A stretch of DNA of 36,377 bases. Origin: Acetobacter sp. AN02 (GTDB taxonomy: Bacteria; Pseudomonadota; Alphaproteobacteria; Acetobacterales; Acetobacteraceae). Numbering within the stretch: the stretch's first letter is position 1; every line of letters begins with the position of its first letter. The notes under the pieces were generated by a model, which saw only the letters and a list, made by a program, of their open reading frames with translations, ran no database searches and was not told where the DNA came from. Below are positions 9,466-18,938 of this stretch, one piece after another. The stretch spans positions 1 through 36,377 of the forward strand of contig NZ_JAJJND010000018.1 in assembly GCF_029759835.1 (NCBI RefSeq), in the 5' to 3' direction. The position numbers and the translations under genes were made by a program.

Positions 9466-10859
9466 CCGGCTTCCCCGCAGATCTCCTGTCCGGAAAACGC
9501 TATGCCGTCCTCGGCCTCGGCCGCAACGGCCGGGCCGCAGCCTGCGCCCTGGCCGATATGGGAGCAGACGTCACCGCCTGGGACGACAATGAGGCCGGAC
9601 GCGCCCATCTGAAAGACGGCCACAAAAACGTCACCCTGGTACAGCCCGACCCCTCCGCCGGGTTCGATGCGCTCATCCTCTCCCCCGGCATCCCGCATCT
9701 CCTGCCCGAACCGCACCCGCTGGCCGCCGCCTTCCTCAGCGCCGGAATACCGGTTCTGTCGGACGCGGAACTGCTCTTCGAAGCCGTGCGGAAAAGCGGT
9801 TCGAAAGCGCGCTTTGCGGGCATCACCGGCACGAACGGCAAATCGACCACAACCTCCCTGCTCGCCCACACACTGCGCACAGCCGGTATCCCGGTCGCGG
9901 AAGGCGGCAATCTCGGCCCCGCAGCCCTGTTCCTGCCCCTGCTGCCCGATACCGGCGTCTATGTGTTGGAAATGTCGTCCTACATGCTCGAACGGCTGCA
10001 GACCCTGCATTTCGACACGGCCTGCCTGCTGAACATGACGCCAGATCACCTCGACCGCCACGGCGACATGAACGGCTATGCCCGCGCCAAGGCCCATATC
10101 TTCGACCGCATGACCCCGGGCTCCCTCGCCGTCTGCGGGATATCCGATCCCTGGACCCGCGAGATCGCAGCCCCCCTCAGCGCACGCGGCATCCGCACGC
10201 AATACATCACCGGAGAGGACCAGGACGCGGACATCTTCTGCAAAGCCGCCACGATCCGGGACCATAACGGCCTGTCAGTCCCGCAGCCGCCCGCACTTCC
10301 GGGCGCGCATAATGCGGAAAACATCGCCGCAACCATCGCAATGGCCCGCTTCCTCGGCATCTCCGACGCAACGATCGCCGCCGCAGTACAGAGCTTCTCC
10401 GGCCTGCCCCACCGCCAGAAACGCGTGGCCGTCATCAGCGGCATCACATTCATCGACGACAGCAAGGCCACCAATGCCGATGCCGCCTCCCGCGCCCTGG
10501 GATGCTACGACCGGCTGGTCTGGATCGCAGGCGGACTGGCCAAAGCCGGCGGAATCGAGGATCTGATCCCGTATTTCCCCCGCATCGCAAAAGCCCTCCT
10601 GATCGGCCGGGACGCCCCGCTGCTCGCGGAAACACTCAGGGCACACGGCGTGGCTTACGACATCGCGGAAAATCTCGATCACGCCGTCCCGGCCGCCTTT
10701 GCCGCCGCGGAAAAACTGAACGCACCCGTCGTGCTCCTCTCCCCCGCCTGCGCAAGTTTTGATCAGTTTTCAGGCTTTGAGGCACGCGGCCATTATTTTG
10801 CCCGTCTTGTGAGCACTCTGGAGGACCAGAACCCCTTATCTGCGGGAGACCCGGGCTGA
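9462..10859 (+). CDS. murD: UDP-MurNAc-L-alanine:D-glutamate ligase MurD
   Basis: MurD adds D-glutamate to UDP-MurNAc-L-Ala. With the ATG at 9462 the product is 465 aa. It shows an N-terminal Rossmann-like block [14 protein letters not shown], the ATP loop [14 protein letters not shown] near 123-136, [12 protein letters not shown] in the central domain, and [16 protein letters not shown] in the C-terminal part, all typical of MurD. An upstream in-frame ATG at 9435 exists but lies inside mraY. The 9462 start gives the ATGA overlap used throughout this operon. The stop shares one base with the ftsW start. Confidence 0.98.
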   Translation: MTGFPADLLSGKRYAVLGLGRNGRAAACALADMGADVTAWDDNEAGRAHLKDGHKNVTLVQPDPSAGFDALILSPGIPHLLPEPHPLAAAFLSAGIPVLSDAELLFEAVRKSGSKARFAGITGTNGKSTTTSLLAHTLRTAGIPVAEGGNLGPAALFLPLLPDTGVYVLEMSSYMLERLQTLHFDTACLLNMTPDHLDRHGDMNGYARAKAHIFDRMTPGSLAVCGISDPWTREIAAPLSARGIRTQYITGEDQDADIFCKAATIRDHNGLSVPQPPALPGAHNAENIAATIAMARFLGISDATIAAAVQSFSGLPHRQKRVAVISGITFIDDSKATNADAASRALGCYDRLVWIAGGLAKAGGIEDLIPYFPRIAKALLIGRDAPLLAETLRAHGVAYDIAENLDHAVPAAFAAAEKLNAPVVLLSPACASFDQFSGFEARGHYFARLVSTLEDQNPLSAGDPG

Positions 10860-12040
10860 TGGCGCCTCCGTCGCGCATAGACACCTCTCTTTCCGGCCGC
10901 TGGTGGCGCAGTGTCGATCACGTCACGCTCATCTGCACCGGCATCCTGATCGGCTTCGGCTATATCCTGATGCTGGCCGCAAGCCCGGCCGTGGCCGTCC
11001 GTATCGGCGCCTCGCGCAATATGTTCATCTTCAAGCAGGTGGTCTTCCTCGCCCTCGCAGGCGCAATCGTCGTCGGCCTGTCCATGCTCTCCCGCAAGGC
11101 CGCCACACGCATCGGAATCATCGGCTCGGTCATCGCCATCGCCGCCACCGCCATGACCCTCGTGCACGGCATGGAAATCAAAGGCGCACGGCGCTGGATC
11201 GCTCTGCCGCTGATGTCCGTCCAGCCCTCCGAATTCCTCAAGCCCTGTTTCGCCATCCTCACGGCCTGGCTCCTGACGCAGCGCCGCCTCTCCGGCGCGT
11301 TCTCCGGCATCATCGCCGCCGTCGGGGTCTACGCCATCATCCTGTTCCTGCTGAAATCCCAGCCCGATATCGGCATGCTCACGGTCATCACCGCCGTGTT
11401 CCTCACACAGCTTTTCGTGGACGGACTGAGCCTCTTCCTCGTCGGCGCAGCCGCAGGCGGCGTCGCGGCGGCAGGCGTGGGCGCCTTCTTCCTCTTCCCG
11501 CATGTTCACTCCCGCGTGGAGCGCTTCCTGCACCCGGACAAGGGAGACCACTACCAGATCGACACCGCCCTGCGCGCCTTCGGTAATGGCGGTCTGACAG
11601 GACGCGGCCCCGGTGAAGGCCGCGTGAAAGACCTGCTGCCCGATGCCCACGCAGACTTCGTCTTCGCCGTCGCGGGAGAGGAATACGGCATGCTGATCTG
11701 CGCCTTCATCATCTGCGTGTTCGCCATGATCGTGGTGCGGACCCTGCTGCGTCTCGTCAAAAGCGACGATCCGTTCATCATCCTCGCGGCAACCGGCCTC
11801 GTGACGGGCTTCGGCCTGCAGGCCTTCGTCAACATGGCCTCCACCCTGCATCTCATCCCCACAAAAGGCATGACGCTGCCGTTCATTTCCTATGGCGGAT
11901 CTTCCGCCATGTCCGTCGCACTGACCATCGGACTGCTCCTGGCCCTCACTCGCAACCAGCAGCGCCCGAGCGGTCTGTCACGCTTCCTGCCCGAATCAGA
12001 TATCAGACCCGACGATCTCAGCCGGAGAAGCACGATATGA
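10859..12040 (+). CDS. ftsW: septal peptidoglycan polymerase FtsW (SEDS family)
   Basis: FtsW polymerises lipid II into glycan strands at the septum, working with FtsI. The 393-aa product is polytopic (about ten membrane segments) and carries SEDS blocks: GARRWIALPLMSVQPSEFLK near residue 110, FLLKSQPDIGMLTV, a large extracytoplasmic loop with ALRAFGNGGLTGRGPGEG, HADFVFAVAGEEYG, and FISYGGSSAMSVALTIGLLL near the end. The N-terminus is cytoplasmic and short. The start is TGATG-coupled to murD, and the 3' end overlaps murG by 4 nt. Confidence 0.98.
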   Translation: MAPPSRIDTSLSGRWWRSVDHVTLICTGILIGFGYILMLAASPAVAVRIGASRNMFIFKQVVFLALAGAIVVGLSMLSRKAATRIGIIGSVIAIAATAMTLVHGMEIKGARRWIALPLMSVQPSEFLKPCFAILTAWLLTQRRLSGAFSGIIAAVGVYAIILFLLKSQPDIGMLTVITAVFLTQLFVDGLSLFLVGAAAGGVAAAGVGAFFLFPHVHSRVERFLHPDKGDHYQIDTALRAFGNGGLTGRGPGEGRVKDLLPDAHADFVFAVAGEEYGMLICAFIICVFAMIVVRTLLRLVKSDDPFIILAATGLVTGFGLQAFVNMASTLHLIPTKGMTLPFISYGGSSAMSVALTIGLLLALTRNQQRPSGLSRFLPESDIRPDDLSRRSTI

Positions 12041-13221
12041 AATCCCGCGGTACCATCGTGATCGCCGCCGGCGGAACCGGCGGACATTTCTTCCCCGCAG
12101 AAGCCCTGGCAGAGGAACTCGCCGCCCGCGGATGGACCCTGGCGCTGATGACGGACCAGCGGGCCGGACAGCGCAGCAGCGGAATCTTCTCCCACGGACA
12201 GCAGTTCGTCCTCCCCGGCGCAGGCGTCGCCGGACGCGGCCCCGTCCGCGCCCTCAGAGGCGGCCTGGCATTAAGCTCCGGCGCCTGGCAGGCCCTCAGG
12301 CTCATCCGCCATATCCGCCCCGTCGCTGTCGCAGGCTTCGGCGGATACCCCTCCGTCGCCCCTGTGCTCGGAGCCGCCTTCACCGGAAAAAACCGCCCCT
12401 CCGTCATCCTGCATGAAGGCAACGCCGTGCCGGGCAAGGCCAACGGCTTTCTCGCCCGCTATGCAGACGGAATCGCAACCTCCTTCGCCGACGTAAAGGG
12501 CCTGCCCTCAAAAGCCCGCATCCGGATCACCGGCATGCCCGTCCGCCCGGCCATCGCGCAGCTTACGGGAAAACCGTACATCCCCCCGACAGACACCATC
12601 CGCCTGCTGGTCTGGGGCGGCTCGCTGGGCGCACGCGTGTTCTCCAACGTCGTCCCGGCCGCCGTCACGGCACTTCCGGAAACCCTGCGCGCCAGACTTG
12701 AAATCACACAGCAGGTCCGCGCCGAAGACCTCGACCGCGTCCGCAGCGCCTGGGCCGGAGCCGGAATCACGGCCCGCGTGGAAACCTTCTTCAGCGACGT
12801 GGCTGAACAGCTCAGCCGGGCACATCTGGTCATCGGCCGGGCGGGCGGCTCCTCCGTGGCGGAAATATGCGTCGCCGGACGCCCCTCCGTCCTCGTGCCG
12901 CTGCCATCCGCAGCCAATGATGAACAGACCGCCAATGCCCAGGCCCTGGTCCGGGAAGGCGCGGCCCTGATGGTCCCGCAGAAGGATTTCACGGCCGCCT
13001 CCCTCACCTCAACCCTGTCCGCCCTCCTGACAGACACGGACGGGCTGACCACCGCCGCATCAGCCGCCGCCGCGCTGGGCCTGCCGCACGCCGCATCCGC
13101 ACTCGCCGATCTGGTCGAAGAGTGCTTGCCTTCCTGGTATTCCGCAGCCTATTCCGGCTTCTCCTTTTCCGAACCGCCCGAGGGCTCCCCCCGAATCAAA
13201 CAACCGGAGCAGCACCCATGA
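12037..13221 (+). CDS. murG: lipid II synthase MurG (UDP-GlcNAc transferase)
   Basis: MurG transfers GlcNAc from UDP-GlcNAc to lipid I on the inner face of the membrane, yielding lipid II. The 394-aa product has the Gly-rich loop [16 protein letters not shown] near residues 8-23, [41 protein letters not shown] in the C-terminal half, and [23 protein letters not shown], the nucleotide-sugar site. The C-terminus carries about 25 extra Ser/Pro/Glu-rich residues beyond the usual end. It is flanked by 4-nt overlaps with ftsW and murC. Confidence 0.98.
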   Translation: MKSRGTIVIAAGGTGGHFFPAEALAEELAARGWTLALMTDQRAGQRSSGIFSHGQQFVLPGAGVAGRGPVRALRGGLALSSGAWQALRLIRHIRPVAVAGFGGYPSVAPVLGAAFTGKNRPSVILHEGNAVPGKANGFLARYADGIATSFADVKGLPSKARIRITGMPVRPAIAQLTGKPYIPPTDTIRLLVWGGSLGARVFSNVVPAAVTALPETLRARLEITQQVRAEDLDRVRSAWAGAGITARVETFFSDVAEQLSRAHLVIGRAGGSSVAEICVAGRPSVLVPLPSAANDEQTANAQALVREGAALMVPQKDFTAASLTSTLSALLTDTDGLTTAASAAAALGLPHAASALADLVEECLPSWYSAAYSGFSFSEPPEGSPRIKQPEQHP

Positions 13222-14651
13222 GAGCCTTGCCACTGTCGATCGGCACCATCCATTTCGTCGGGATCGGCGGGATCGGCATGTCCGGCATCGCGGAGGTGCT
13301 GCATCTCCTGGGATATAAGGTCCAGGGATCGGACATGGCCGAAAACGCCAATGTCCGCCGTCTGCGCGCCTCCGGAATCACCGTCTCGGTCGGCCACGAT
13401 GCCGCACATCTCGGTGATGCCCAGGTCGTCGTGATCTCAACCGCCGTCGGGCGCGACAATCCCGAAGTGCTCGCCGCGCGCGAACGCCTGATTCCCGTCG
13501 TCCGCCGGGCCGAGATGCTGGCGGAGCTGATGCGCCTGCGCTGGTCCGTCTCCGTCGGCGGCACGCACGGCAAAACCACCACAACCAGCCTCGTCGCCGC
13601 CGTGCTGGAAGCCGCACGGCTGGACCCGACCGTCATCAACGGCGGCATCATCGAGGCCTACGGCACCAACACCCGCATGGGCAAAGGCGAGTGGATGGTC
13701 GTGGAAGCCGACGAAAGCGACGGCTCCTTCCTGCGTCTGCCCTCCGTCATCTCTGTCGTGACGAACATGGACCCCGAACATCTCGATCACTGGGGCACCA
13801 AAGAGGCGATGGAAGCGGGCTACCGCCAGTTCGTCTCCAATGTCCCGTTCTACGGCTTCGCCGTGCTGTGCATCGATCATCCCGCCGTGCAGGAAATGAT
13901 CCCCCAGCTCTCGGATCACCGCATCATCACCTACGGCTTCTCCCCGCAGGCCGATATCCGCGCCGAGAAAGTCATCACGGACAAGCTGGGCGCAACCTTC
14001 GAGGTGCAGATCACGGACCGCACCCGCCGCCACTCCCGGCGCGCCGGTCCCTTCCGCCTGCCGATGCTCGGAAACCACAACGTCCAGAACGCCCTGGCCG
14101 CCATCGCCGTCGCCGTGGAAATGGATATCGACGATGCGACCATACGCTCAGGCCTCGCCTCCTTCCGCGGCGTCAAGCGCCGCTTTACCCGCACCGGAGA
14201 ATCCGGCGGCGTCACCGTCATCGATGACTACGGCCACCACCCCGTGGAAATCGCCGCGGTCCTCAACGCAGGCCGCCAGGCCGGGGCAAAACACGTCATC
14301 GCCGTGGTCCAGCCCCACCGCTACTCCCGCCTGCAGACCCTGTTCAGCGAATTCTGCACCTGCATGAACGACGCGGACACCGTAATCGTCGCCGATGTCT
14401 ACGCCGCCGGAGAAGACCCGATCGAAGGTGTGGACCGCGATGCCCTGATCGAGGGCCTGCGCGCACGCGGCCACCGCTCCGTCGTCCCCCTGAGCGATCC
14501 GGCGCAGCTCGCGGAAATGATCAACGCCATCGCCCAGCCGGGCGACTACGTGATCTGCCTCGGCGCAGGCACCATCACGACATGGGCCCAGTCCCTGCCG
14601 GAAGAACTGGCCGCCCTGCAGTCCTCCCGGACAGGCGGCCGCGCGGCATGA
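13218..14651 (+). CDS. murC: UDP-MurNAc:L-alanine ligase MurC
   Basis: MurC starts the stem peptide by joining L-alanine to UDP-MurNAc. From the ATG at 13218 the product is 477 aa. It has [19 protein letters not shown] near residue 10, [18 protein letters not shown] near 112-129, [25 protein letters not shown], and [12 protein letters not shown] with VVQPHRYSR in the C-terminal domain. The frame is open back to 13122, but that part is inside murG and lacks family similarity. The chosen start gives an ATGA overlap. The gene overlaps murB by 4 nt. Confidence 0.98.
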   Translation: MRALPLSIGTIHFVGIGGIGMSGIAEVLHLLGYKVQGSDMAENANVRRLRASGITVSVGHDAAHLGDAQVVVISTAVGRDNPEVLAARERLIPVVRRAEMLAELMRLRWSVSVGGTHGKTTTTSLVAAVLEAARLDPTVINGGIIEAYGTNTRMGKGEWMVVEADESDGSFLRLPSVISVVTNMDPEHLDHWGTKEAMEAGYRQFVSNVPFYGFAVLCIDHPAVQEMIPQLSDHRIITYGFSPQADIRAEKVITDKLGATFEVQITDRTRRHSRRAGPFRLPMLGNHNVQNALAAIAVAVEMDIDDATIRSGLASFRGVKRRFTRTGESGGVTVIDDYGHHPVEIAAVLNAGRQAGAKHVIAVVQPHRYSRLQTLFSEFCTCMNDADTVIVADVYAAGEDPIEGVDRDALIEGLRARGHRSVVPLSDPAQLAEMINAIAQPGDYVICLGAGTITTWAQSLPEELAALQSSRTGGRAA

Positions 14652-15601
14652 CCGCAGCGGCGGAAACAGACACGCTCCCGGCCGTATTTGACGGCATCCG
14701 GGGGAAAATCTCCCGCAATCACGGCCTCGGCGCGCGCACCTGGTTCCGCGTCGGCGGCCCTGCGGAATACTACGTGCAGCCCGCAGATACGGACGACCTC
14801 GCACGGCTGATGAGACAGCTGACGCATGAATGGCCCGTCACGATCCTCGGCGCCTGCTCCAACGTCATCATCCGCGACGGCGGCATCAGGGGCATCGTCA
14901 TCCGCCTCGCACGCGGTTTTGCGGACATCACCCCCGACGGAGAGGACGCCCTGATCGCAGGTGCCGCCGCGCTCGACGTCACGATCGCGGAAACCGCCGC
15001 ATCACACGGCATCGCCGGACTGGAATTCCTGGTCGGCATCCCCGGCTCCCTTGGCGGCGCGGTGTTCATGAACGCCGGGGCCTACGGATCGGACATCTCC
15101 CACATCCTCGACTGGGTGGAGATCATCGACGGCAGCGGCAGCCTCAGACGCCTGACCGCAGCCGAAGCCGGGCTGAGCTACCGCACCTCACGCCTCCCGC
15201 CCGGCGCCATCGTCATCAGGGCACGCCTGCGCGGCACGGCCGGAGATCCCGCGGGGATCACGGCCCGCATGAACGCAATCCGCTCGGCCCGGGAGGACTC
15301 ACAGCCCGTGCGCGCCCGCACCGGCGGTTCCACCTTCCGCAACCCCGCGCCGGACGAAAGCTCCCTCAGCGCCTGGCAGCTCGTGGACGCCGCAGGATGC
15401 CGCGGTCTGCAGAACGGCGGCGCGCAGGTCAGCGAAAAACACTGCAACTTCCTCATCAACACCGGCGACGCCACCGCAGCCGATCTCGAAACTCTGGGCG
15501 ACCTCGTCCGGGAAAAAGTGCGCGCTGCCTCCGGCGTCGATCTCCACTGGGAAATCCGCCGTCTCGGTCTCCCCGCATCCGCAGGCACCTCCTCGCCATG
15601 A
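14648..15601 (+). CDS. murB: UDP-N-acetylenolpyruvoylglucosamine reductase MurB
   Basis: MurB is the FAD enzyme that reduces enolpyruvyl-UDP-GlcNAc to UDP-MurNAc with NADPH. The 317-aa protein has the FAD-binding blocks [14 protein letters not shown] near 30, [14 protein letters not shown] near 70, and [18 protein letters not shown]. It then has TGGSTFRNP with the proton-donating Ser228, and [19 protein letters not shown] near the end. That C-terminal block marks the shorter type II MurB. The start at 14648 forms an ATGA overlap with murC, and an upstream in-frame ATG at 14582 lies inside murC. It overlaps ddl by 4 nt. Confidence 0.98.
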   Translation: MTAAAETDTLPAVFDGIRGKISRNHGLGARTWFRVGGPAEYYVQPADTDDLARLMRQLTHEWPVTILGACSNVIIRDGGIRGIVIRLARGFADITPDGEDALIAGAAALDVTIAETAASHGIAGLEFLVGIPGSLGGAVFMNAGAYGSDISHILDWVEIIDGSGSLRRLTAAEAGLSYRTSRLPPGAIVIRARLRGTAGDPAGITARMNAIRSAREDSQPVRARTGGSTFRNPAPDESSLSAWQLVDAAGCRGLQNGGAQVSEKHCNFLINTGDATAADLETLGDLVREKVRAASGVDLHWEIRRLGLPASAGTSSP

Positions 15602-16557
15602 CCACCTCCCCCCGCCGCATCACTGTCCTGCTGGGCGGATATTCCTCCGAACGCGAGGTCAGCCTGTCCTCCGGACAGGGCATCGCCCGCGCCCTGCGTG
15701 CCCGCGGATACGATGTCTCGGAGCTGGACGCGGGCCAGCCCCTGGACCGCATCGTCGCCGGACTGCAGGAGCAGAAGCCCGACGTGGTCTTCAACGGCCT
15801 GCACGGCCGCTTCGGAGAGGACGGATCAATCCAGGGCATCCTAGAATGGATGCGCCTGCCTTACACCCATTCCGGCATCCGCGCCTCCGCCGTCGCCATG
15901 GACAAGAACGCGGCAAGACAGCTCTTCCAGGCCGCCGGTCTCCCGGTGGCCCGCGGCACGCTCGTCACCCCCGACGAGCTCGAAACCTCCGATCCCCTGC
16001 CGCTGCCCTATGTCGTCAAACCGCTCAGCGAAGGCTCCTCCGTCGGCGTCTCCATCCTGCGCAAGGGAGACAACCGGCGTGCGGACATCGCACGGTCCTG
16101 GACATGGGGCCCGCAGATCCTCGCAGAGGAGTTTATCCCCGGACGCGAGATCACCGTCGGCGTGCTCGAAGACGAAAGCCGCGTCCCGCACGCCCTGACC
16201 GTCACGGACATCACCCCCGACGCCTCCGCCGCCTTTTATGACTACGACGCCAAATACAAGGCCGGCGGCAGTCGCCACGTGCTGCCCGCAGAGATCCCCG
16301 CCGATATCTTCGCCGAAGCCCGCCGCATCGCGGTCGAGGCCCATCGCACCCTCGGCTGCGCCGGTGCCTCCAGAACCGATTTCCGCTATGACGACACCCT
16401 CACGGACGGCAGCTCCGGCCGCCTCGTGATCCTGGAAGTCAACACGCAGCCCGGCATGACCGCCACCTCCCTGCTCCCCGAGCAGGCAGCATATTGCGGC
16501 ATCTCCTACGAAGACCTGTGCGAACGTCTGGTGATGCTGGCCGGAACCGGACTGTAA
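15598..16557 (+). CDS. ddl: D-alanine:D-alanine ligase
   Basis: Ddl joins two D-alanines using ATP, supplying MurF. The 319-aa ATP-grasp protein begins ITVLLGGYSSEREVSLSSG, the Ddl hallmark near residues 8-26. It contains FNGLHGRFGEDGSIQGILE, YTHSGIRASAVAMDKNAAR, VKPLSEGSSVGVS near 141-153, and ends with VILEVNTQPGMTATSLLPEQA, which holds metal-binding Glu and Asn residues. The same frame is open back to 14830, but that part is an Arg-rich shadow of murB. The chosen ATG overlaps the murB stop by 4 nt. The stop shares one base with the ftsQ start (TAATG). Confidence 0.98.
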   Translation: MTTSPRRITVLLGGYSSEREVSLSSGQGIARALRARGYDVSELDAGQPLDRIVAGLQEQKPDVVFNGLHGRFGEDGSIQGILEWMRLPYTHSGIRASAVAMDKNAARQLFQAAGLPVARGTLVTPDELETSDPLPLPYVVKPLSEGSSVGVSILRKGDNRRADIARSWTWGPQILAEEFIPGREITVGVLEDESRVPHALTVTDITPDASAAFYDYDAKYKAGGSRHVLPAEIPADIFAEARRIAVEAHRTLGCAGASRTDFRYDDTLTDGSSGRLVILEVNTQPGMTATSLLPEQAAYCGISYEDLCERLVMLAGTGL

Positions 16558-17546
16558 TGCACCAGCCCCCCCCGAGAGAGCGCCCCTCGCCGCTCAGACT
16601 GTTCGCCTCACGTCACAGACGGGCGCTTCAGGCCGGCGCGTTCCTGCTCGTCCTCGGAGCGGGAACAGGAGCGCTCTACGCATTCGGCGGGGTCCAGAAG
16701 GTCATGCCCTCCCTCAGATCGGGAATGGACTCCCGCCTGGCCCTGAAAGTGACGTCCATCACCATCACCGGCAACAAGCTGGCAGGCGACGACGCCATCC
16801 GCAAAGCCCTCGGAATCACGGTCGGAGATCCGCTGCTCGAATTCGATGCCCACGCCGCCCACGACCGGATCAGCCAGATCCCCTTCGTCAGCCATGCCAG
16901 CGTGGAAAGAAAATTCTCCGGACAGATCGTCGTCACCATCACGGAACGCCCGCCCTTCGCCATCTGGCAGCATGACCGGCAATTCATCCTGATCGACCGC
17001 AACGGAGACCCGCTCCCGGACCAGACCGTCAAGGGTAAGGACGCGGAAGCCTTCCTGCATCTCCCGCTCCTCGTCGGAGCCGGTGCCAACAAGGAAGCCG
17101 CCACCCTGGTGGACGCCCTGGAAAAAGAGCCGGACATCCGGGATCACATGACCGCCGCCACCCTGGTCAGCCAGCGCCGCTGGACCCTGCTCATGAAAAA
17201 TGGAACGCGGATTCTCCTGCCCGAAGCAGAGGAAACCCCCGCCCTGGAACGCCTCTCCGAACTCAACCGGGACATGAAACTGCTCGATATTCCCGTCGAA
17301 CAGATCGATCTGCGCCTCCCCGACCGCCTGACCATCCAGAAATCAGCCCAGGCAGAACCGCAGGCCGTCCGGGATACCGACAGAAAAGATAAAGATACGG
17401 ACAGGCAGAAAGACGGAACCCCGCCATCCGCCGGCACCGCAGGACACCCCGCGGCAGCGGAGCCTTCCCGCCCCGGACACCCCGCTCCGCCCCCGGCAGC
17501 GGGCAGACACAAAGACCAGCCCCGAGAGGAGCAACGCGCCGGATGA
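16557..17546 (+). CDS. ftsQ: cell division protein FtsQ
   Basis: FtsQ is the bitopic divisome scaffold that binds FtsL and FtsB in the periplasm. The 329-aa product has a basic cytoplasmic N-terminus, one membrane segment at about 24-44, a POTRA domain from about 63 (VTSITITGNKLAGDDAIRKAL through IPFVSHASVERKFSGQ) to about 125, and a beta domain ending near IDLRLPDRLTIQ. After about residue 265 follows a charged, Pro-rich tail of about 65 residues with no recognisable fold. The start uses the TAATG junction with ddl, and an upstream ATG at 16494 lies within ddl. It overlaps ftsA by 4 nt. Confidence 0.95.
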   Translation: MHQPPPRERPSPLRLFASRHRRALQAGAFLLVLGAGTGALYAFGGVQKVMPSLRSGMDSRLALKVTSITITGNKLAGDDAIRKALGITVGDPLLEFDAHAAHDRISQIPFVSHASVERKFSGQIVVTITERPPFAIWQHDRQFILIDRNGDPLPDQTVKGKDAEAFLHLPLLVGAGANKEAATLVDALEKEPDIRDHMTAATLVSQRRWTLLMKNGTRILLPEAEETPALERLSELNRDMKLLDIPVEQIDLRLPDRLTIQKSAQAEPQAVRDTDRKDKDTDRQKDGTPPSAGTAGHPAAAEPSRPGHPAPPPAAGRHKDQPREEQRAG

Positions 17547-18856
17547 TCAGACTGCGCTCCCCAGGCCTTCCCGGCAAATCCCGCACGACCCGTGCCTCGG
17601 AAGGCAGCAGCCCCGCACGCCTCTGGCGACCGGGCGTTTTCGGCGCGCTGGATATCGGCTCCACGAAAATCACCTGCCTGATCGGCCGGGGCGAGGCCGA
17701 TGGCCGTCTCCAGGTCCTGGGCCACGGATGGCTCAGATCAGACGGCGTCAGACACGGCGCCATCGTCGATCTGCGCGCCGCCGAAGCCGTCATCAGAACC
17801 GTCGTCGGCAATGCCGAACGGGAAGCCGCCCGCAGCCTCGACAGCGTGGTCGTCAATCTCTCCGCCGGACACCCCGAAAGCCGGATCTTCAACGTCCACT
17901 GGCCGGTCGGCGGCAGGGAAATCACGGAAGGCGATCTCAGCCGCATCGTCTCCGAAGCCCGCATGAACGCCCGGGCAGAAGGCCGCGCCGTCATCCACAC
18001 CCTCCCGCTCGACTTCGCCGTCGACGAAACCGACGGCGTGCGAGACCCGCGCGGCCATGTCTGCGATCAGCTCCGCGCCCGGATGCACGTGGTGGACGCC
18101 GCCTCCACAGCCCTGCGCACGCTGGACTCCGTCATCTCACGCGCCGAACTCTCGCTCGACGCCCTGGTCTCCGCCCCCCTGGCCGCCGGTCTCTCCGTAA
18201 CGGACGAGGATCAGCGGCAGATCGGAACCATCGTGATCGATATGGGCGGCGGCACGACCTCGATCGCCGTATTCTCGGAAGGCCTGCCCGTCCACACCGC
18301 CCAGATCAGCATCGGCGGCCAGCATGTCACCCGCGATATCGCCAGCGGTCTGGGCACCTCGCTGGAAAACGCCGAACGCCTGAAGACCATGCACGGCCAC
18401 GCCGATCTCTCGGCCGAAACCGATGACGGCATCACCATCCGCATCGAACGCGCAGGCGGCGCCCAGCCCGGCTACGAAGCCGTGCCCCGGTCCGCCCTGG
18501 GGGACATCATCCGCCCGCGCGTGGAAGAAACCTTCGAACTCGTGAGAGACCGCCTCGACAGCGCCGGATTCAGCGGCACCGCAGGATGGCGCGTGATCCT
18601 GACCGGCGGCGGATCGCTGCTGGACGGAACCGGCTCCCTCGCCGCCCGCGTCCTCAACCGCCCGGTCCGCCTCGGGCGCCCCGCAGGCATCCCGGGCCTG
18701 CCCGCGGAATGTGCCGCCGCCAGCTTCGCCACGACAACCGGCCTGCTGATGTGGGCCGCCTCCGCCAGGCGTCCGTTCGGTGACATCGATACACCACCAC
18801 AGAAACCTGCCGGATTCCTGAATAAACTTGTGTCCGCAGTCAGAGAATGGGTTTAA
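17543..18856 (+). CDS. ftsA: cell division protein FtsA (actin-like Z-ring anchor)
   Basis: FtsA is an actin-family ATPase that tethers FtsZ to the membrane and signals to the divisome. The 437-aa product starts its actin fold at FGALDIGSTKITCLIGRG near residue 33. It has VIDMGGGTTSIAVFSEG (phosphate 2 loop) near 232 and VILTGGGSLLDG near 351. It ends with the amphipathic membrane-targeting helix FLNKLVSAVREWV. An N-terminal extension of about 30 residues precedes the fold. The start overlaps ftsQ by 4 nt. It ends 82 nt before ftsZ, the first true gap after ftsL-ftsI. Confidence 0.97.
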   Translation: MIRLRSPGLPGKSRTTRASEGSSPARLWRPGVFGALDIGSTKITCLIGRGEADGRLQVLGHGWLRSDGVRHGAIVDLRAAEAVIRTVVGNAEREAARSLDSVVVNLSAGHPESRIFNVHWPVGGREITEGDLSRIVSEARMNARAEGRAVIHTLPLDFAVDETDGVRDPRGHVCDQLRARMHVVDAASTALRTLDSVISRAELSLDALVSAPLAAGLSVTDEDQRQIGTIVIDMGGGTTSIAVFSEGLPVHTAQISIGGQHVTRDIASGLGTSLENAERLKTMHGHADLSAETDDGITIRIERAGGAQPGYEAVPRSALGDIIRPRVEETFELVRDRLDSAGFSGTAGWRVILTGGGSLLDGTGSLAARVLNRPVRLGRPAGIPGLPAECAAASFATTTGLLMWAASARRPFGDIDTPPQKPAGFLNKLVSAVREWV

Positions 18857-18891
18857 GATATTCCCGGCAGCGTGTATGGCACCATTAACTT

Positions 18892-18914
18892 TGCATTTCA
18901 CTTCCTGAAATACA
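18892..18914. promoter_or_regulatory. operator-like inverted repeat in the ftsA-ftsZ gap
   Basis: TGCATTTCA at 18892-18900 and TGAAATACA at 18906-18914 form an inverted repeat with 9-bp arms, one mismatch and a 5-nt spacer. It sits 25-47 bp before the ftsZ ATG in the AT-richer gap. It could be a regulator site or an mRNA hairpin in the ftsZ leader. A weak TTAACT lies just upstream at 18885-18890, but no convincing promoter pair could be set. Confidence 0.45.
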
Positions 18915-18938
18915 TTCCCGCCCCATCAGGAGTATCGA

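Noticed and set aside
10903-11586. 227-aa + frame within ftsW
   Set aside because: Arg/His-rich shadow in another frame of a certain membrane protein gene.
14830-15597. N-terminal extension of the ddl frame
   Set aside because: It is an Arg/His-rich shadow of murB. The Ddl family start lies at 15598 with the ATGA overlap.
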